This document shows, in pieces, positions 11,178-22,150 of a stretch of 64,000 bases of DNA. Position 1 is the first letter of the stretch, and the number at the start of each line of letters is the position of its first letter. The stretch is taken from positions 744,001 to 808,000 of the forward strand of contig JAUKUA010000004.1 in the NCBI GenBank assembly GCA_030549175.1. Direction: 5' to 3'. The stretch is from Lasiosphaeris hirsuta. Taxonomy: Eukaryota; Ascomycota; Sordariomycetes; Sordariales; Lasiosphaeriaceae. The notes beneath the pieces were generated by a model. The model was given only the letters and a program-made list of their open reading frames with translations. It was not told where the DNA came from and made no database searches. A program made the position numbers and the translations under genes.

Positions 11178-11188
11178 CACCCCCCAGG
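11178..11188 (-). promoter_or_regulatory. Polypurine tract of the Copia element
   Basis: On the minus strand CCTGGGGGGTG abuts the 3' LTR start TGTCACACG. This is the expected site for priming plus-strand DNA synthesis. Confidence 0.75.
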
Positions 11189-11304
11189 TCTTGGTGTTTT
11201 GACGGCAAGACCTGTTTCCTCCAGAGAATCCGAATCAAGAAGTGAAATTCTAGCCAATTGGCCTACAAAACGAATGTGTGTAAGGAAATGAAGCTATTCG
11301 CAGC

Positions 11305-14300
11305 TTATCCGATGAGTTGCCGAATGTCTTGCAAGTTGAGCATGCCTCTGAACTGTTCGAATTTCTGGCGAGATAGATTCTTCGTGAAGCCGTCGGCTGG
11401 CATCTCGGCCGTGGGAAGGTATTCCAGTTGGAAGAGGCCTTTCTGATACTCCTGTTTTAACCACATGTTCTGGATATCCACGTGCCGGAGCCTGGTGTTG
11501 ATTCTATCGCCGTCGTTGACCACAAGCCGGATGGTTTGGAGGTTATCGCAGTAGACTTTCAATGGAGTGCCGAGGTCCAGGGTGATATCGCGAAATAGCC
11601 GTTGTAGCGATACTGATTCACCAACTGTTCGTTGCAAGGCTAGTAGCTCTGCTTCCGTGGTTGATGTGGTGACTGTCTCTTGCCTCGAGGCCTTCCAAAC
11701 CACTGGTCCTCCAAACAGTAGGATAACGTAGCCTTGCGAGGATCGTCTGGTTGGCTCGTCATCCGCGAAGGAGGCGTCTGAGGCTATAACAAGAAGCTCG
11801 CCGTCGTTGTATCCGTCGTACATGAGGGCTAGGTACCGCGTTCCGTAGAGGTAGCGAATACACTGGTCGGCGGCGGCGTGATGAGCCTCTGTGGGGTTCA
11901 GAAGGTGCTTGCTGAGCTCTGAAGCCGCGCGAGCAACGTCAGGGCGTACCATCACGGCGGCGTAGAGGATTGAGCCAATCTTTTCTTGATAGAGGAGTAC
12001 GCTCTGTGGGCTTGCGTTGTAGCCTGGTGGAGCGCGTGGAAGATCAACTGCTGGAATTGGAATCGTTGGTGTTGGTGCGGTAGTGGTGATGAGGCCGAAT
12101 CTGGCCGTAACCTTCTCGATATAACTGTCCAGAGCTAGGAAGATTTGCCGTTTCGAACGGTCGCGGAGTATTCTGATGCCAAGGAACTGTTTGACTTCCT
12201 TCTCCTCGCGCATTTCGTATTTTTCCTGTATCCGCTGAAATAGCTGTGAGGCCTCTGCCTTGTTTTCTTCGCGAAAGAAGCCTAGAATATCATCAACGTA
12301 GAAAAGGATAAGGACGTGGTCGTTAACGAAGATACAGGGTTCCTCAGCTGATTGATCTAGGCGTAGTTCTGCGAGGAAGGCTGAGATTTCGCGAAACCAG
12401 AGAAGAGGGGATTCTCGTAAGCCGTAGAGCGCTTTGTTCAACTCCAGAATCATTCCTTCTTCTTCAAAGCTTGGAGGCATCTTGCAGAAGACTCCTTTGC
12501 GGATGTTGCTATTTAGAAAAGCGTTCACCACGTCGAATTGCCGAACCTCAAGATTAAACCGAGCTGCCACGGCGAGTATGGTGCGCAAAGACCTTGCTGC
12601 GAGGGTGTGGGCGAAGGTTTCTTCAAGCCCTGGAGGCTGGAGATCGCCTCGGACTACAAGTCTTGCTTTGTAGTTGAGGTCACCGTTGGGCCTAATCTTG
12701 TAGGAAAATACCCATTTGAGTGGTAGAGGTTTGGGGCTGTTGCTAAACGGTTGTTGTTGTACTTTCCGATACGTTCCTTTTGCTAGGAGAGCCTTCAATT
12801 CGGTGTGACAGGCTTCTAGGAACCCTTGGCCGTGTGGGTGGTTTTTCAACTGTTTAATTGACTGGGGTGGTGATGGTAGGTCGCCGTGGCTAACTGGCTT
12901 TCTTATAGCCGTAGCGAAGGCGCTATAGACGGCTTGGAGATCTCCGTCTTCGTAGTCGTACAACGGTGAAGGTAGGAGAACGGCGTTGGCCATGGCCTTC
13001 AGTCTTTCGCTTCGTCGTGGAGCGGTGGAAGCCGTGGCTGAGGTTGTGGTGGAAACCGCTGGGGCCGTTGCTGGCGTAGTCGTTGAACCCGTTGCAAGCG
13101 TGGCCGTTGAAGCCGTTGCAGGTGTGGCCGTTGAAGCCGTTGCTGTAGCCCTTTCGCTGTGGCGTTGAGCTTGGCGCTCTGGAGCCACATCTTCGGAATC
13201 GCCGTTGCTTTTGTTATATGTGGTTGGCTCAGGTGTGCCTTCAGGCGTTAGAAGTCCTTCTGTTGCCGTGATAGTCCCCACCCCCGAGTTCTGGCGGACT
13301 GAAGGCTCTGCTTCTGGCTCTGGTTCCGGCTCTGGCGGAGTGGTGGCAACGGTGATACTATCGAGGATAACTTCGTTGTTTCCGAACAAAGAGGTCGTAT
13401 CCCCAAAGACGTGAGCATCTGGCAGCGATAGCGATTCCGCCATTCCTTCGTACGTTGCCACTGGAAGGCTGATGCTCTGTTCCTCTGATGGATCGAAGAA
13501 AACCGTTTCGTCAAAAGTAACGTCACGAGAGTTGATGACTCTTTGCAAGGCTGGCACCCAGATTCGGTAGATATTTGAGGCTGTATATCCTACCAGATAG
13601 CCAACGTGCGCCCTGGCGTGATTGTTGTAGTGAATCTTCATCCTTTTCTCTTTGAGCGGCGTTTCCAGAGGGTAGGCTCGGCAACCATAAGCGTGGAGGT
13701 TGCTCCAGTTGGGCCGTAGGTCTTGCTCAAGCCGTACAAGGCGCGTTGGCTCGTACCAGCGGTGGTGGGCTCTGAACCAGGCCAAGAAGACCTCCAGTGG
13801 GCTGATCCAGTTGTTCAATTGAGTAGGGCTTCGGTTGAGGAGGTAGATTGCGGCGTGGTTGCTTTCAACCCACAGGTCCTCCGGTAGGTTGGCGGCGATG
13901 AGCATTGCGCGGGCCTTGGCCTTGATTACGCCTCCGACCCTCTCTGCCGCTCCGTTTGGCTCTGGTGTAGCCACTGGTGAAGTCTCTATATCGATTCCTT
14001 CGTTAGAAGCCCAGTTCTCGAAATGAGAGCGTTGTTCGTGGGTCCAGTTGGAAAGAAAGGTTGAGTCGTTATCTATCCTAATCTTGCAAACAGAGAGGCC
14101 GAATTGCGTACGCACCCAGCCTATAAACTGGATCATCAACGGTGGCCCATCAGACTTTCGTTTCATTGTGAGGCCGTAGATCATACCGCTATATTCCTCC
14201 AGAATGGGGAGAAGGTAGCGGTCGTCGTTGTAGCCACGAGGTTGCATGAAGAAGTCGATGGAGATACGGTAGAACGGCTGTTGGGAACGAGTCTCTGGCG

Positions 14301-16272
14301 CTCTTCGCGATACCACGTTTTTCGCCTTTGCTACCCTACAAGACTGGCAGTCTTTCAGGCTTGTTGTTACGAGCCGTACGCCCTTGACGTTACGCACCAG
14401 GTGGTCCATTGCTTCCGAGGAGAGGTGGCCGGCGCGGAGGTGCCAGAGCTCTGGTGATGCCTCTCTTTCTTTGATGGCTTGTTCGGAGCGGCGTTGGCCG
14501 TGGAGCACCCTGCGGATAGTGGCGTTGACTGTGTTTTGTGGGAAAGCGACCGTACAAGCGTTACTGGAATAGAGGCCTCGACTGGCAGGGCAGTACTCAA
14601 CGAAATTGAGGTCTTCGCGGAGGATGAGGTCGATCATCGTTGTTGAGTCTTCTAGAGGCCCCCACTGGATTGTATCGTCGTATCCACGAAGCCAGAGGTT
14701 GGCTTTCTTCATCAGGTTGGCAAAGATGATATTGACGTGGAAATTAGGAATAAAGGCGACGTTTTTCAACGTAAGGTCCAGAGTCTTCTTTCCATCAGGG
14801 CCGTTACAGATCTTCCTCATAACCCTCACACCCCGAGATAGAACGTTCAAGGTGCTATCGCCCACACAGACCCAGTCGTCGTAGTCAGCCTTCGTGATAG
14901 ATCCAGGGAGTAGAAGGTCCTCTGAATTGACAACGTGGGTATTAGCTCCGTTGTCCCAAATCGTGGAGTCGGCAAAGCGATGGCGGCGAGTGTGCGTGGC
15001 GGAAACGCTGTGGGTTCGAGGATTATCAGCCATTACCACTGCGGCGAGAGCAGTTTGTTCTGGAAAGCGGGCTTTGGCTGTAGAGGCTGTATTAGAGGCT
15101 GTATTGGTTGTAGAAGCCTTCTTGAGCTTTTCGACTAGCCATTTCCACTTCGGAGTCCCTAGGGCCTTCTTTGTAGCCTCCAGTCGTTCGTTCTTGACCT
15201 TCTTTTCATGCTTTTCTCCAAGAACGATGATCCTGGCGGCGAAGCAATCCACAGGGTCGTGGCCCTTCAAACCGCAAACGCAGGGCTTTGACTCTCCTCT
15301 TTCGTTCCGTCCTCCAAGCGTTGCGCCAACGGTTTTTCCTTCCGCCTCGAGTGTAGCCTTGAAGACTTCGCCGTAGGATACGAGAGAGTCGGGAGGCAGG
15401 CCTTTGTAGTTCTGTTGCTCGGCTTGTAGGCGCTGGAGGTTGACGAACGGAGCGTTGTAGTGTTGAGCGGCGTTGAGAAAGCGGCGAATTCCTCGGATTC
15501 CGGCGATTTCTTCTGGGGCGACTTGTTGTACGTTGTTTCTGGCTTCAATCCACGCTCTGAGCCAGGCCTGGGCTCCAATTGATCGGCCTGCGAGAGCTAG
15601 AGTCTTGTTGTACTCGTCGATAGCTTGGTCCTTTTCGAACTGCGTGTCGACGGCGGCGTAGGAGTGTAATTCGGCGATGAGGGCGTGGAGCGTTAGTGAG
15701 GCTTCCACCGTGTTGATCACCGAATTATCAACGTGGCTGTGTATCCATCTCTTGACTTCGTTGACGCGATCCCTCTCTTTCTCCCAGGCTTGAATCCGCT
15801 TGTCGTATCGATTCAGTGATGCCTCGTACGTGGTTTTCTCAGTGGCGCCGCTAACCTTGGTGAACTCTTCTTCTGTACAGGTTGTACGCTCGAGAGGTTC
15901 GTTGTCGTCGTCGTGGAGCGCCGGGAGTTTGGCTTGTTTGGAGGCATCGAGGAAATAGAAGGGATTCGGAGGCTTGGGAGCGCTGGTGAGCGTTGGCTGG
16001 CCGGCGACGGTGAGGTCTTCGAAATTGACGTGATGGAGTACGTTGTGTGTGGTGAGCACCCATTTGAGGGCTTTCTGCCACCGAGGCCAATCGTTGCGTT
16101 CGCGGAAGAAGGCCTCGATGGCCTTGGTTTCGGTGGTTTTCTGGCTCATGGCTCCGATCGGAGTCTTCGTGATGGCTTCACTGTTGGAAGGCTCTGTTGG
16201 AAGGCTCGGGATCGTGGGGAGCGTTGGTTTTGAAGAGCGGTTCGATACGTGTGAGGTTGGTGGTTGGAACAA
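11305..16272 (-). CDS. Copia Gag-Pol polyprotein, intact
   Basis: One frame of 1,655 residues covers every Copia domain in order. Gag spans about 1-390 with a short zinc-knuckle-like C-x-C-x4-H-x4-C at 331-343 (CVCGLKGHDPVDC). The aspartic protease has Asp440 in WDNGANTHVV. The pre-integrase zinc motif (LWHLRAGH...CQSC, 610-645) precedes the integrase core with Asp673 (SIDFF), Asp734 (RIDND) and Glu777 (NGAAERV). Reverse transcriptase has FYVDDILGFF near 1,290. RNase H has SDASFADD and TEAELLAL near 1,500. A Thr/Ala-rich low-complexity linker separates integrase and RT. No stop or frameshift is seen, and all catalytic acids are present, so it may be autonomous. A single frame without a Gag/Pol shift is normal for Copia. 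Confidence 0.96.
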   Translation of the reverse strand: MFQPPTSHVSNRSSKPTLPTIPSLPTEPSNSEAITKTPIGAMSQKTTETKAIEAFFRERNDWPRWQKALKWVLTTHNVLHHVNFEDLTVAGQPTLTSAPKPPNPFYFLDASKQAKLPALHDDDNEPLERTTCTEEEFTKVSGATEKTTYEASLNRYDKRIQAWEKERDRVNEVKRWIHSHVDNSVINTVEASLTLHALIAELHSYAAVDTQFEKDQAIDEYNKTLALAGRSIGAQAWLRAWIEARNNVQQVAPEEIAGIRGIRRFLNAAQHYNAPFVNLQRLQAEQQNYKGLPPDSLVSYGEVFKATLEAEGKTVGATLGGRNERGESKPCVCGLKGHDPVDCFAARIIVLGEKHEKKVKNERLEATKKALGTPKWKWLVEKLKKASTTNTASNTASTAKARFPEQTALAAVVMADNPRTHSVSATHTRRHRFADSTIWDNGANTHVVNSEDLLLPGSITKADYDDWVCVGDSTLNVLSRGVRVMRKICNGPDGKKTLDLTLKNVAFIPNFHVNIIFANLMKKANLWLRGYDDTIQWGPLEDSTTMIDLILREDLNFVEYCPASRGLYSSNACTVAFPQNTVNATIRRVLHGQRRSEQAIKEREASPELWHLRAGHLSSEAMDHLVRNVKGVRLVTTSLKDCQSCRVAKAKNVVSRRAPETRSQQPFYRISIDFFMQPRGYNDDRYLLPILEEYSGMIYGLTMKRKSDGPPLMIQFIGWVRTQFGLSVCKIRIDNDSTFLSNWTHEQRSHFENWASNEGIDIETSPVATPEPNGAAERVGGVIKAKARAMLIAANLPEDLWVESNHAAIYLLNRSPTQLNNWISPLEVFLAWFRAHHRWYEPTRLVRLEQDLRPNWSNLHAYGCRAYPLETPLKEKRMKIHYNNHARAHVGYLVGYTASNIYRIWVPALQRVINSRDVTFDETVFFDPSEEQSISLPVATYEGMAESLSLPDAHVFGDTTSLFGNNEVILDSITVATTPPEPEPEPEAEPSVRQNSGVGTITATEGLLTPEGTPEPTTYNKSNGDSEDVAPERQAQRHSERATATASTATPATASTATLATGSTTTPATAPAVSTTTSATASTAPRRSERLKAMANAVLLPSPLYDYEDGDLQAVYSAFATAIRKPVSHGDLPSPPQSIKQLKNHPHGQGFLEACHTELKALLAKGTYRKVQQQPFSNSPKPLPLKWVFSYKIRPNGDLNYKARLVVRGDLQPPGLEETFAHTLAARSLRTILAVAARFNLEVRQFDVVNAFLNSNIRKGVFCKMPPSFEEEGMILELNKALYGLRESPLLWFREISAFLAELRLDQSAEEPCIFVNDHVLILFYVDDILGFFREENKAEASQLFQRIQEKYEMREEKEVKQFLGIRILRDRSKRQIFLALDSYIEKVTARFGLITTTAPTPTIPIPAVDLPRAPPGYNASPQSVLLYQEKIGSILYAAVMVRPDVARAASELSKHLLNPTEAHHAAADQCIRYLYGTRYLALMYDGYNDGELLVIASDASFADDEPTRRSSQGYVILLFGGPVVWKASRQETVTTSTTEAELLALQRTVGESVSLQRLFRDITLDLGTPLKVYCDNLQTIRLVVNDGDRINTRLRHVDIQNMWLKQEYQKGLFQLEYLPTAEMPADGFTKNLSRQKFEQFRGMLNLQDIRQLIG

Positions 16273-16301
16273 CGGAAGATACAGCTCTGAATGGCTTCAA
16301 T

Positions 16302-16321
16302 CAGAGCCCCGGGCTCATAAC
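16302..16321 (-). promoter_or_regulatory. Primer-binding site, half-tRNA(iMet) type
   Basis: Right after the 5' LTR the minus strand reads GTTATGAGCCCGGGGCTCTG. Its complement (GGGCTCATAAC at the 3' end) resembles the anticodon stem-loop of initiator tRNA-Met with anticodon CAT, not the CCA-tail region. This suggests priming by a cleaved 5' half of tRNA(iMet), as known for Drosophila copia. Confidence 0.6.
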
Positions 16322-16560
16322 TGTTGCACGTAGTGGTATCAAGGGCTCAAACATGGAAAAACGAGTGTTGATTTCTTCTTCGATCGTTGGAAGCCGAAGG
16401 CTTCCAACTGCTCTAAATACTGCGTACAATGGGGTCCGTTGTTGTGGCCATTCCAGGCCTGGAATTGATCCACGCAGTAGTTTCAATAGAATACCAGCGA
16501 TCGGACCGATCGCTGGTATGGACGCTATTCGCTGGTATGGAGGCTTGGATTCGTGTGACA
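16322..16560 (-). repeat. 5' LTR of the Copia element
   Basis: No difference from 10939-11177 was found over 239 bases. It carries the same palindrome at 16491-16519. It is the promoter-bearing copy for minus-strand transcription. Confidence 0.95.
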
Positions 16561-16565
16561 GATAC
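16561..16565. repeat. Target-site duplication GATAC (right copy)
   Basis: Matches 10934-10938. Confidence 0.93.
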
Positions 16566-17397
16566 ATATCTTTGAACGTGAAGAAGAGCTTTCCTTTCGA
16601 CCACCTTGCTTAGATTAACTTACTTAGCGAGCCGTTCCCTGTGGTAACTAGATTACTACAGCGAAAAGTACCTCCAGAATATTCTCTATATAGGATTTCA
16701 ATAACACAACCTTTCGAACACGACGAACTTACTTAATTACACGCCACTACCTTACTCACGCTGTCACACTGCTAAGCTCACCTAAGGTCAACAGGGTGAC
16801 GCACCTCCTTGACTTGGGCCCACAGTGAACACAAGAGGCACACCCAGCACAAGGATCATCCTGTAGATAGATCCGTAATATCGCGTGGCTAGTAGCCTTT
16901 AGCTTCAGTGGTAACAGGTGGTCGCGACCGGGCCCATCGGGTACCCATGAGTCGCGAAGGGAACCGTCGCTGTGACAACAGCGCTAGCCGTAACGTTAGT
17001 GACTCAGTGACCGACGTAAGTACAGTCGCTAGCGAAATCGCCTTCCGCTTTTCTCTTTCATATCATTTGAGCGCATGGGCCTTTTTATGCATCTAACCGC
17101 CCACACTGTGCGATCTTGCACGCACCTGAGCTCACACACCATGGATGATGCAACTATCGATTTTCAGCTAAAAGTGGCCATAGGACGATATCTTCTTAGC
17201 ACAGCTGGTCACAACGGCCCTGTAGGTGTGCAGTCCCAGCACATCACTTCCTCAAATGATCTGGCCTAGGGGAAGTGGCAAAGACGTATTTGTCAACATT
17301 TGCGTAAGTGGCGAAATCCAAGTAATATAAAGCAAACATTTCTCCCAGGCCCTTCATTTAAGCAAAGATATGATAAATATATAACACTGCTACATGA
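16566..17397. other. Intergenic, Copia to NLR 3' end
   Basis: AT-rich sequence with no convincing gene. It includes the 3' flank of the NLR-like gene. Confidence 0.5.
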
Positions 17398-20300
17398 CTA
17401 AGTGGAATCAATCTGGAAGAACGTCACTTGTCCAGAGGAATGCCCTAGGACCAGTGCATGATCATACACTGATGTGCAAGTTGCCCGGTAATCGGGAGGA
17501 AGCCAGAGAAGATTCATTCCACTTCTGGTGATCCATTCGCCATCGACAAAGAGAGCATTACCTAATGGTCTCAGATTTCGAGAGGCGTCCAAGCCTGAGT
17601 TCCCATCTAGCGAGAACGCTACCGCTCTGACGTAATCACTTTGCCTTTTGACGTAATCGCTATGCCCCTTGAGCGTCTGTTGGTGCGTGCCTGTTGCCGT
17701 ATCCCAGAGCCGGATGGTCTTGTCGGACGAACCTGACGCCAGCGTTTTCCCATCTGGCGAGAACGCCACTGCTCTGACGTAACCGCTATGCCCCTCGAGC
17801 GTCTGTTGGTGCGTGCCTGTTGCCGTATCCCAGAGCCGGATGGTCTTGTCGTACGAACCTGACGCTAGCATTTTCCCATCTGGCGAGAACGCCACTGTCA
17901 TGACGTAATCGCTATGCCCCTCGAGCGTCTGTTGGTGCGTGCCTGTTGCCGTATCCCAGAGCCGGATGGTCTTGTCGGACGAACCTGACGCCAGCGTTTT
18001 CCCATCTGGCGAGAACGCCACTGTCATGACGTAACCGCTATGCCCCTCGAGCGTCTGTTGGTACGTGCCTGTTGCCGTATCCCAGAGCCGGATGGTCTTG
18101 TCGTCCGAACCTGACGCCAGCATTTTCCCATCTGGCAAGAACGCCACTGCTCTGACGTAATCGCTATGCCCCTCGAGTGTCTGTTGGTGCGCGCCTGTTG
18201 CCGTATCCCAGAGCCGGATGGTCTTGTCGTCCGAACCTGACGCCAGCGTTTTCCCATCTGGCGAGAACGCCACTGTCATGACGTAACCGCTATGTCCCTC
18301 GAGCGTCTGTTGGTGCGTGCCTGTTGCCGTATCCCAGAGCCGGATGGTCTTGTCGGACGAACCTGACGCCAGCGTTTTCCCATCTGGCGAGAACGCCACT
18401 GTCATGACGTAACCGCTATGCCCCTCGAGCGTCTGTTGGTGCGTGCCTGTTGCCGTATCCCAGAGCCGGATGGTCTTGTCGTCCGAACCTGACGCCAGCG
18501 TTTTCCCATCTGGCGAGAACGCCACTGTCATGACGTAATCGCTATGCCCCTCGAGCGTCTGTTGGTGCGTGCCTGTTGCCGTATCCCAGAGCCGGATGGT
18601 CTTGTCGGACGAACCTGACGCCAGCGTTTTCCCATCTGGCGAGAACGCCACTGTCATGACGTAACCGCTATGTCCCTCGAGCGTCTGTTGGTGCGTGCCT
18701 GTTGCCGTATCCCAGAGCCGGATGGTCTTGTCGGACGAACCTGACGCCAGCGTTTTCCCATCTGGCGAGAACGCCACTGTCATGACGTAACCGCTATGCC
18801 CCTCGAGCGTCTGTTGGTGCGTGCCTGTTGCCGTATCCCAGAGCCGGATGGTCTTGTCGGACGAACCTGACGCCAGCGTTTTCCCATCTGGCGAGAACGC
18901 CACTGTCATGACGTAATCGCTATGCCCCTCGAGCGTCTGTTGGTGCGTGCCTGTTGCCGTATCCCAGAGCCGGATGGTCTTGTCGGACGAACCTGACGCC
19001 AGCATTTTCCCATCTGGCGAGAACGCCACTGTCATGACGTAACCGCTATGCCCCTCGAGCGTCTGTTGGTGTGTATCCCAGTGGTCTTTGATACCTACTG
19101 CCGATTTGATAAATGACAGCCTCTTCTTCCACTGCTGCTCTCTGACTTTACTCAAGGTTGGACTGAAGACAAGTGCAGAACCGTATATCTGTAATGGAGC
19201 TCGTTCAATAATCGATCCATGACTACGAATAAACTTTTCCGCATCTTTGAGGAATTCAATAAAATTAGAGGTTATATTTGGCTGTAACGAGTAATAATTA
19301 ATAGATGTACAGTATTACAATGCTGCTATTAACTGACCTGGGCAGTGTGTAGGAGCGTTCTTATAAACAATACCCCATCTGAGAGTCTTCCCAGGAGAGA
19401 TAACGCCTCAAGCCAGTGGAGGAGATAGCTTGTCAGGAAGGTGTGGACAAAGTCGTCGTCCTCTATCATATATTTGCTTTCCTTCAGGTGGTGGACCCAG
19501 TACTGACAGGCGTACTGAACTACAGGCGACAGGTTGGCGTTGATAGTCTGCTGATTGACCTCTGACCGCAGCTTTCCCGGCACCTTTAAATCGCAGATAT
19601 CCTGTTTCAAGCATTGGCCTATCAGTTGGATACATCTTTCCGCAAGCGTCTTGTGATATTTTGCCTCGTTGATCCAAAACTCATTTGTAATGCGCTTGGT
19701 TGGGTCAACGAGGAAGTCGCGGAATGACAGATGGAAGAGTCTGACTGGGGCATTTTCTTCCGATGGGGTATCTAGGACAGAATGGAGAGAGTTGAGCAGT
19801 GCGTGTATGTCTTCAAGTTCAACATCTAGAAGTTGTGCCAGTGATGGTGCTGAGAGCGGCTGAGCAAGGAGTACAATAGGGCCAACGACATTTCGGAACT
19901 CGGCTAGCACTTCGGCCTTGTCCTGATCGGTGCGTCCAGAGGTGAGCTGGTCGAGAACAGGGAGATATGTGGCGTCGAGTTTGTCGAGCGTAGAATTGCG
20001 AGTCGCCGTTCGGTATTCCAAGACTTTCTTTAGTCGTTTGGCAGGGTTTGATCTTCCCTTATCCTCCACAAAACGGCAGACGGTTGCGGCAAAAATGAAC
20101 AGTGGGACAGCCATCTGAGCGAGAGTTCGAATGTCATCTTCGCCCGGCCAACCTAGTGGCACTTGTCCGTTGTATTCCTTCTTGATTCGCGCGAGCTCAT
20201 ACGCCAAAAATGTGGATATGTCCTGTTCCACAACTTGCTCTGGTATCCGGTGCAGAGCTAGGCCTTGGTATTTTCCCTGGACGTCCTTAAAACCAAGGCG

Positions 20301-21444
20301 AATAGGCAGCTCCGGCCGACTGGTGATGAAAATCCTCAGACGCACAGAGCGTACCACCTTTGCTTGCGCGAGCAGGGCGATAATGGTTTTTACGTCTTCG
20401 TCTCCATCACATTCGTCGAGAGCGTCAATGACGATCACAATTGCCGTGGCAAGGTGAATGCTGCCAAGCGGTTGGAGGATGAGCTTTTCGAACTGGTGTC
20501 TCAGTGCCTTTTTGTGAACGTCCGGGTCGGCATCGATGGCCTCTCTGACGGAGGGCACCAGGGCAGGGATTTTATGCACAAGCTGACGAGCAATGGTAGA
20601 GAAAACCCTGCCAGCTTTGCCACGATCGCCTTCCCCCCTTTTGAAGAAGAAGCTCGCGCCAAGCTGGCCGTCTTCTGCGAACGAGGTGGCCGCGGTTCGA
20701 GAGATGGTGGATTTCCCTGTCCCTGCCATGCCATTCAGCCAGAATATGTTCTCAGCTTGAGGATCGTCTGCCCACTCCCGGATCTGTTGAAGGAGCTTGG
20801 TCCGGGTGTCGGGGTGACAACGTGCGTTGTGCTCCTCGGCGTGCGAGTCGAAGGCCGCGTTGCTTGCGACCGGGAGCGTTGTTAGATCGATCTTAGAGTT
20901 GATATCGGAAATTTCGGCGCTGGACATTACTGTTAGCTACATATCGACCAAGGTGTGAATACTGCGCATACGCTTGCTCGATCTGGAGGGCGGCCTGGTT
21001 AATCTGAAGGACGGCCTGATCGATCTGGAGGGCGGCGGCAAAGGAGTCCTGGTCTCGCTGAAGGTTCTCAATGATCTTGTCCACATCCTTGCTCTCAAAC
21101 GGCCACCCGAAAGCTCGCAGCCCCATGCGTCTCATCGTTTTTGCCCTACGACCCTTACGCAACTTCTCTTCCAGCCTCTCAGCAATGCCATCAAGCTGCG
21201 AGTATGTGTCGCTCAGCGTTTCGTGTAGCTTTTGCGACGTCTCGAGCCGAGCTCCATGCGGATCCTGAAGAAGCTTTCGCGCGCCGTCAAAGGTTATCTT
21301 CAGGCTGTCGGTGTGTTTTCGGAGGCGCTCGATGTCGGACCTGGCGCTCTTCACGGCGGACGAGTATTCGAGACAGAGAGAGCCGACCTTGGCGGCCAGA
21401 TCGACTACCGCGATGACACTTGCAGCGGCCCCGAGCCCTTCCAT
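17398..21444 (-). CDS. NLR-like STAND protein: fungal N-terminal domain, NACHT, WD40
   Basis: Exons 21444-20972, 20919-19338 and 19281-17398 give 1,312 residues. Both introns (52 and 56 bases) end in CAG and restore frame; the first has a CTAAC branch site. The N-terminus (MEGLGAAASVIAVVDLAAKV) matches the fungal STAND N-terminal domain (PF17111 type). Three LQIxQA heptad-like repeats lie at 137-158. NACHT has Walker A GMAGTGKST at 221-229 and Walker B VIVIDALDEC near 320-328. Eleven 42-residue WD40 repeats and a degenerate twelfth follow, then the conserved tail WITRSGMNLLWLPPDYR. By analogy with Podospora HET-E/HET-D and other NWD proteins it should be an ATP-switched sensor in heterokaryon incompatibility or immunity. 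No HET or lipase effector is fused. Near-identity of the repeats suggests ongoing homogenisation. Confidence 0.92.
17689..19074 (-). repeat. Eleven tandem 126-bp WD40 units
   Basis: Each unit encodes a T/A-H/Y-QQTLEGHS start and a TIRLWDTATG end. Differences are confined to a few codons: Gly/Asp after GHS, MT/RA after YV, Ser/Leu in AFSPDG, Thr/Met before LASGS, and Ser/Asp/Tyr after LASGS. A decayed twelfth unit follows down to about 17560. Confidence 0.95.
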
Positions 21445-22150
21445 CGTGCCGGGAAACGACTGAACGATTGACGTGTGTTACAAATTCAGGAACTGGTTCG
21501 TGATGTGACGGAGAACCGTGGTTGTCCGAAGATCGCAAGGTTTGGAAGAGGGGTGTCGAGCTGCCCAACCGCCGCCCGACGCATTACCTCGACCCAATTA
21601 CGCGGGGCTGGCCCAGTGCGGGGCTCATCGAGGCCACTTCAATCTACCCATTGTCGATGAACCATCAGCTCCTCGACGCTGGGAGCGCGATCGTTCACAA
21701 TATGGCAGCGTTGGTTTTTCCTTGCGGAGGGGAGTCGCCGCATTCCGCCGAAGAACCGTGCTAGGCCTTCAGATTGCTTGATCCGACGGATCGTGTGGGG
21801 TCCGCAAAGTCGGAGCGCGCACAAGGCCCCACTTCGTGGACCCCCCTTCATGCCACCAAGCCCGAATTCCGGCACGAGCTAAATTTAGCAGCGACTGGCT
21901 CCTCACGTGGTCACAACGATGCTAAACCTATTCGGCAACACCAAGTGCTCCGCCCACTTTGTCCGCTTCGTCACAATCCGCGATCGATCTGTCGCCTTTC
22001 CACCGAATGCGTCCCAGTGCTGGCATTAGGCAACATCGCCCGTTGATGATGCCGCAAGGTAAACCCAGTCGCCATGCGAATGCGAAAAATAATTCACAGT
22101 ATGTCACAGAGCCTTAGTCCCTGCGTCCTACCGGTTGCCGAGCGGACACT
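21445..22150. other. Intergenic, NLR promoter side
   Basis: About 700 bases upstream of the NLR-like gene. No gene, repeat or RNA recognised. Confidence 0.4.

Larger units (their letters stand above)
10939..16560 (-). mobile_element. Complete Ty1/Copia LTR retrotransposon (5,622 bp)
   Basis: It has two 239-base LTRs that appear identical by eye, TG...CA ends, a GATAC duplication, a primer-binding site, a polypurine tract and one intact Gag-Pol frame. Transcription runs on the minus strand, so the right LTR is the 5' LTR. Identical LTRs indicate recent insertion, and no RIP-type stops are present. Confidence 0.97.
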
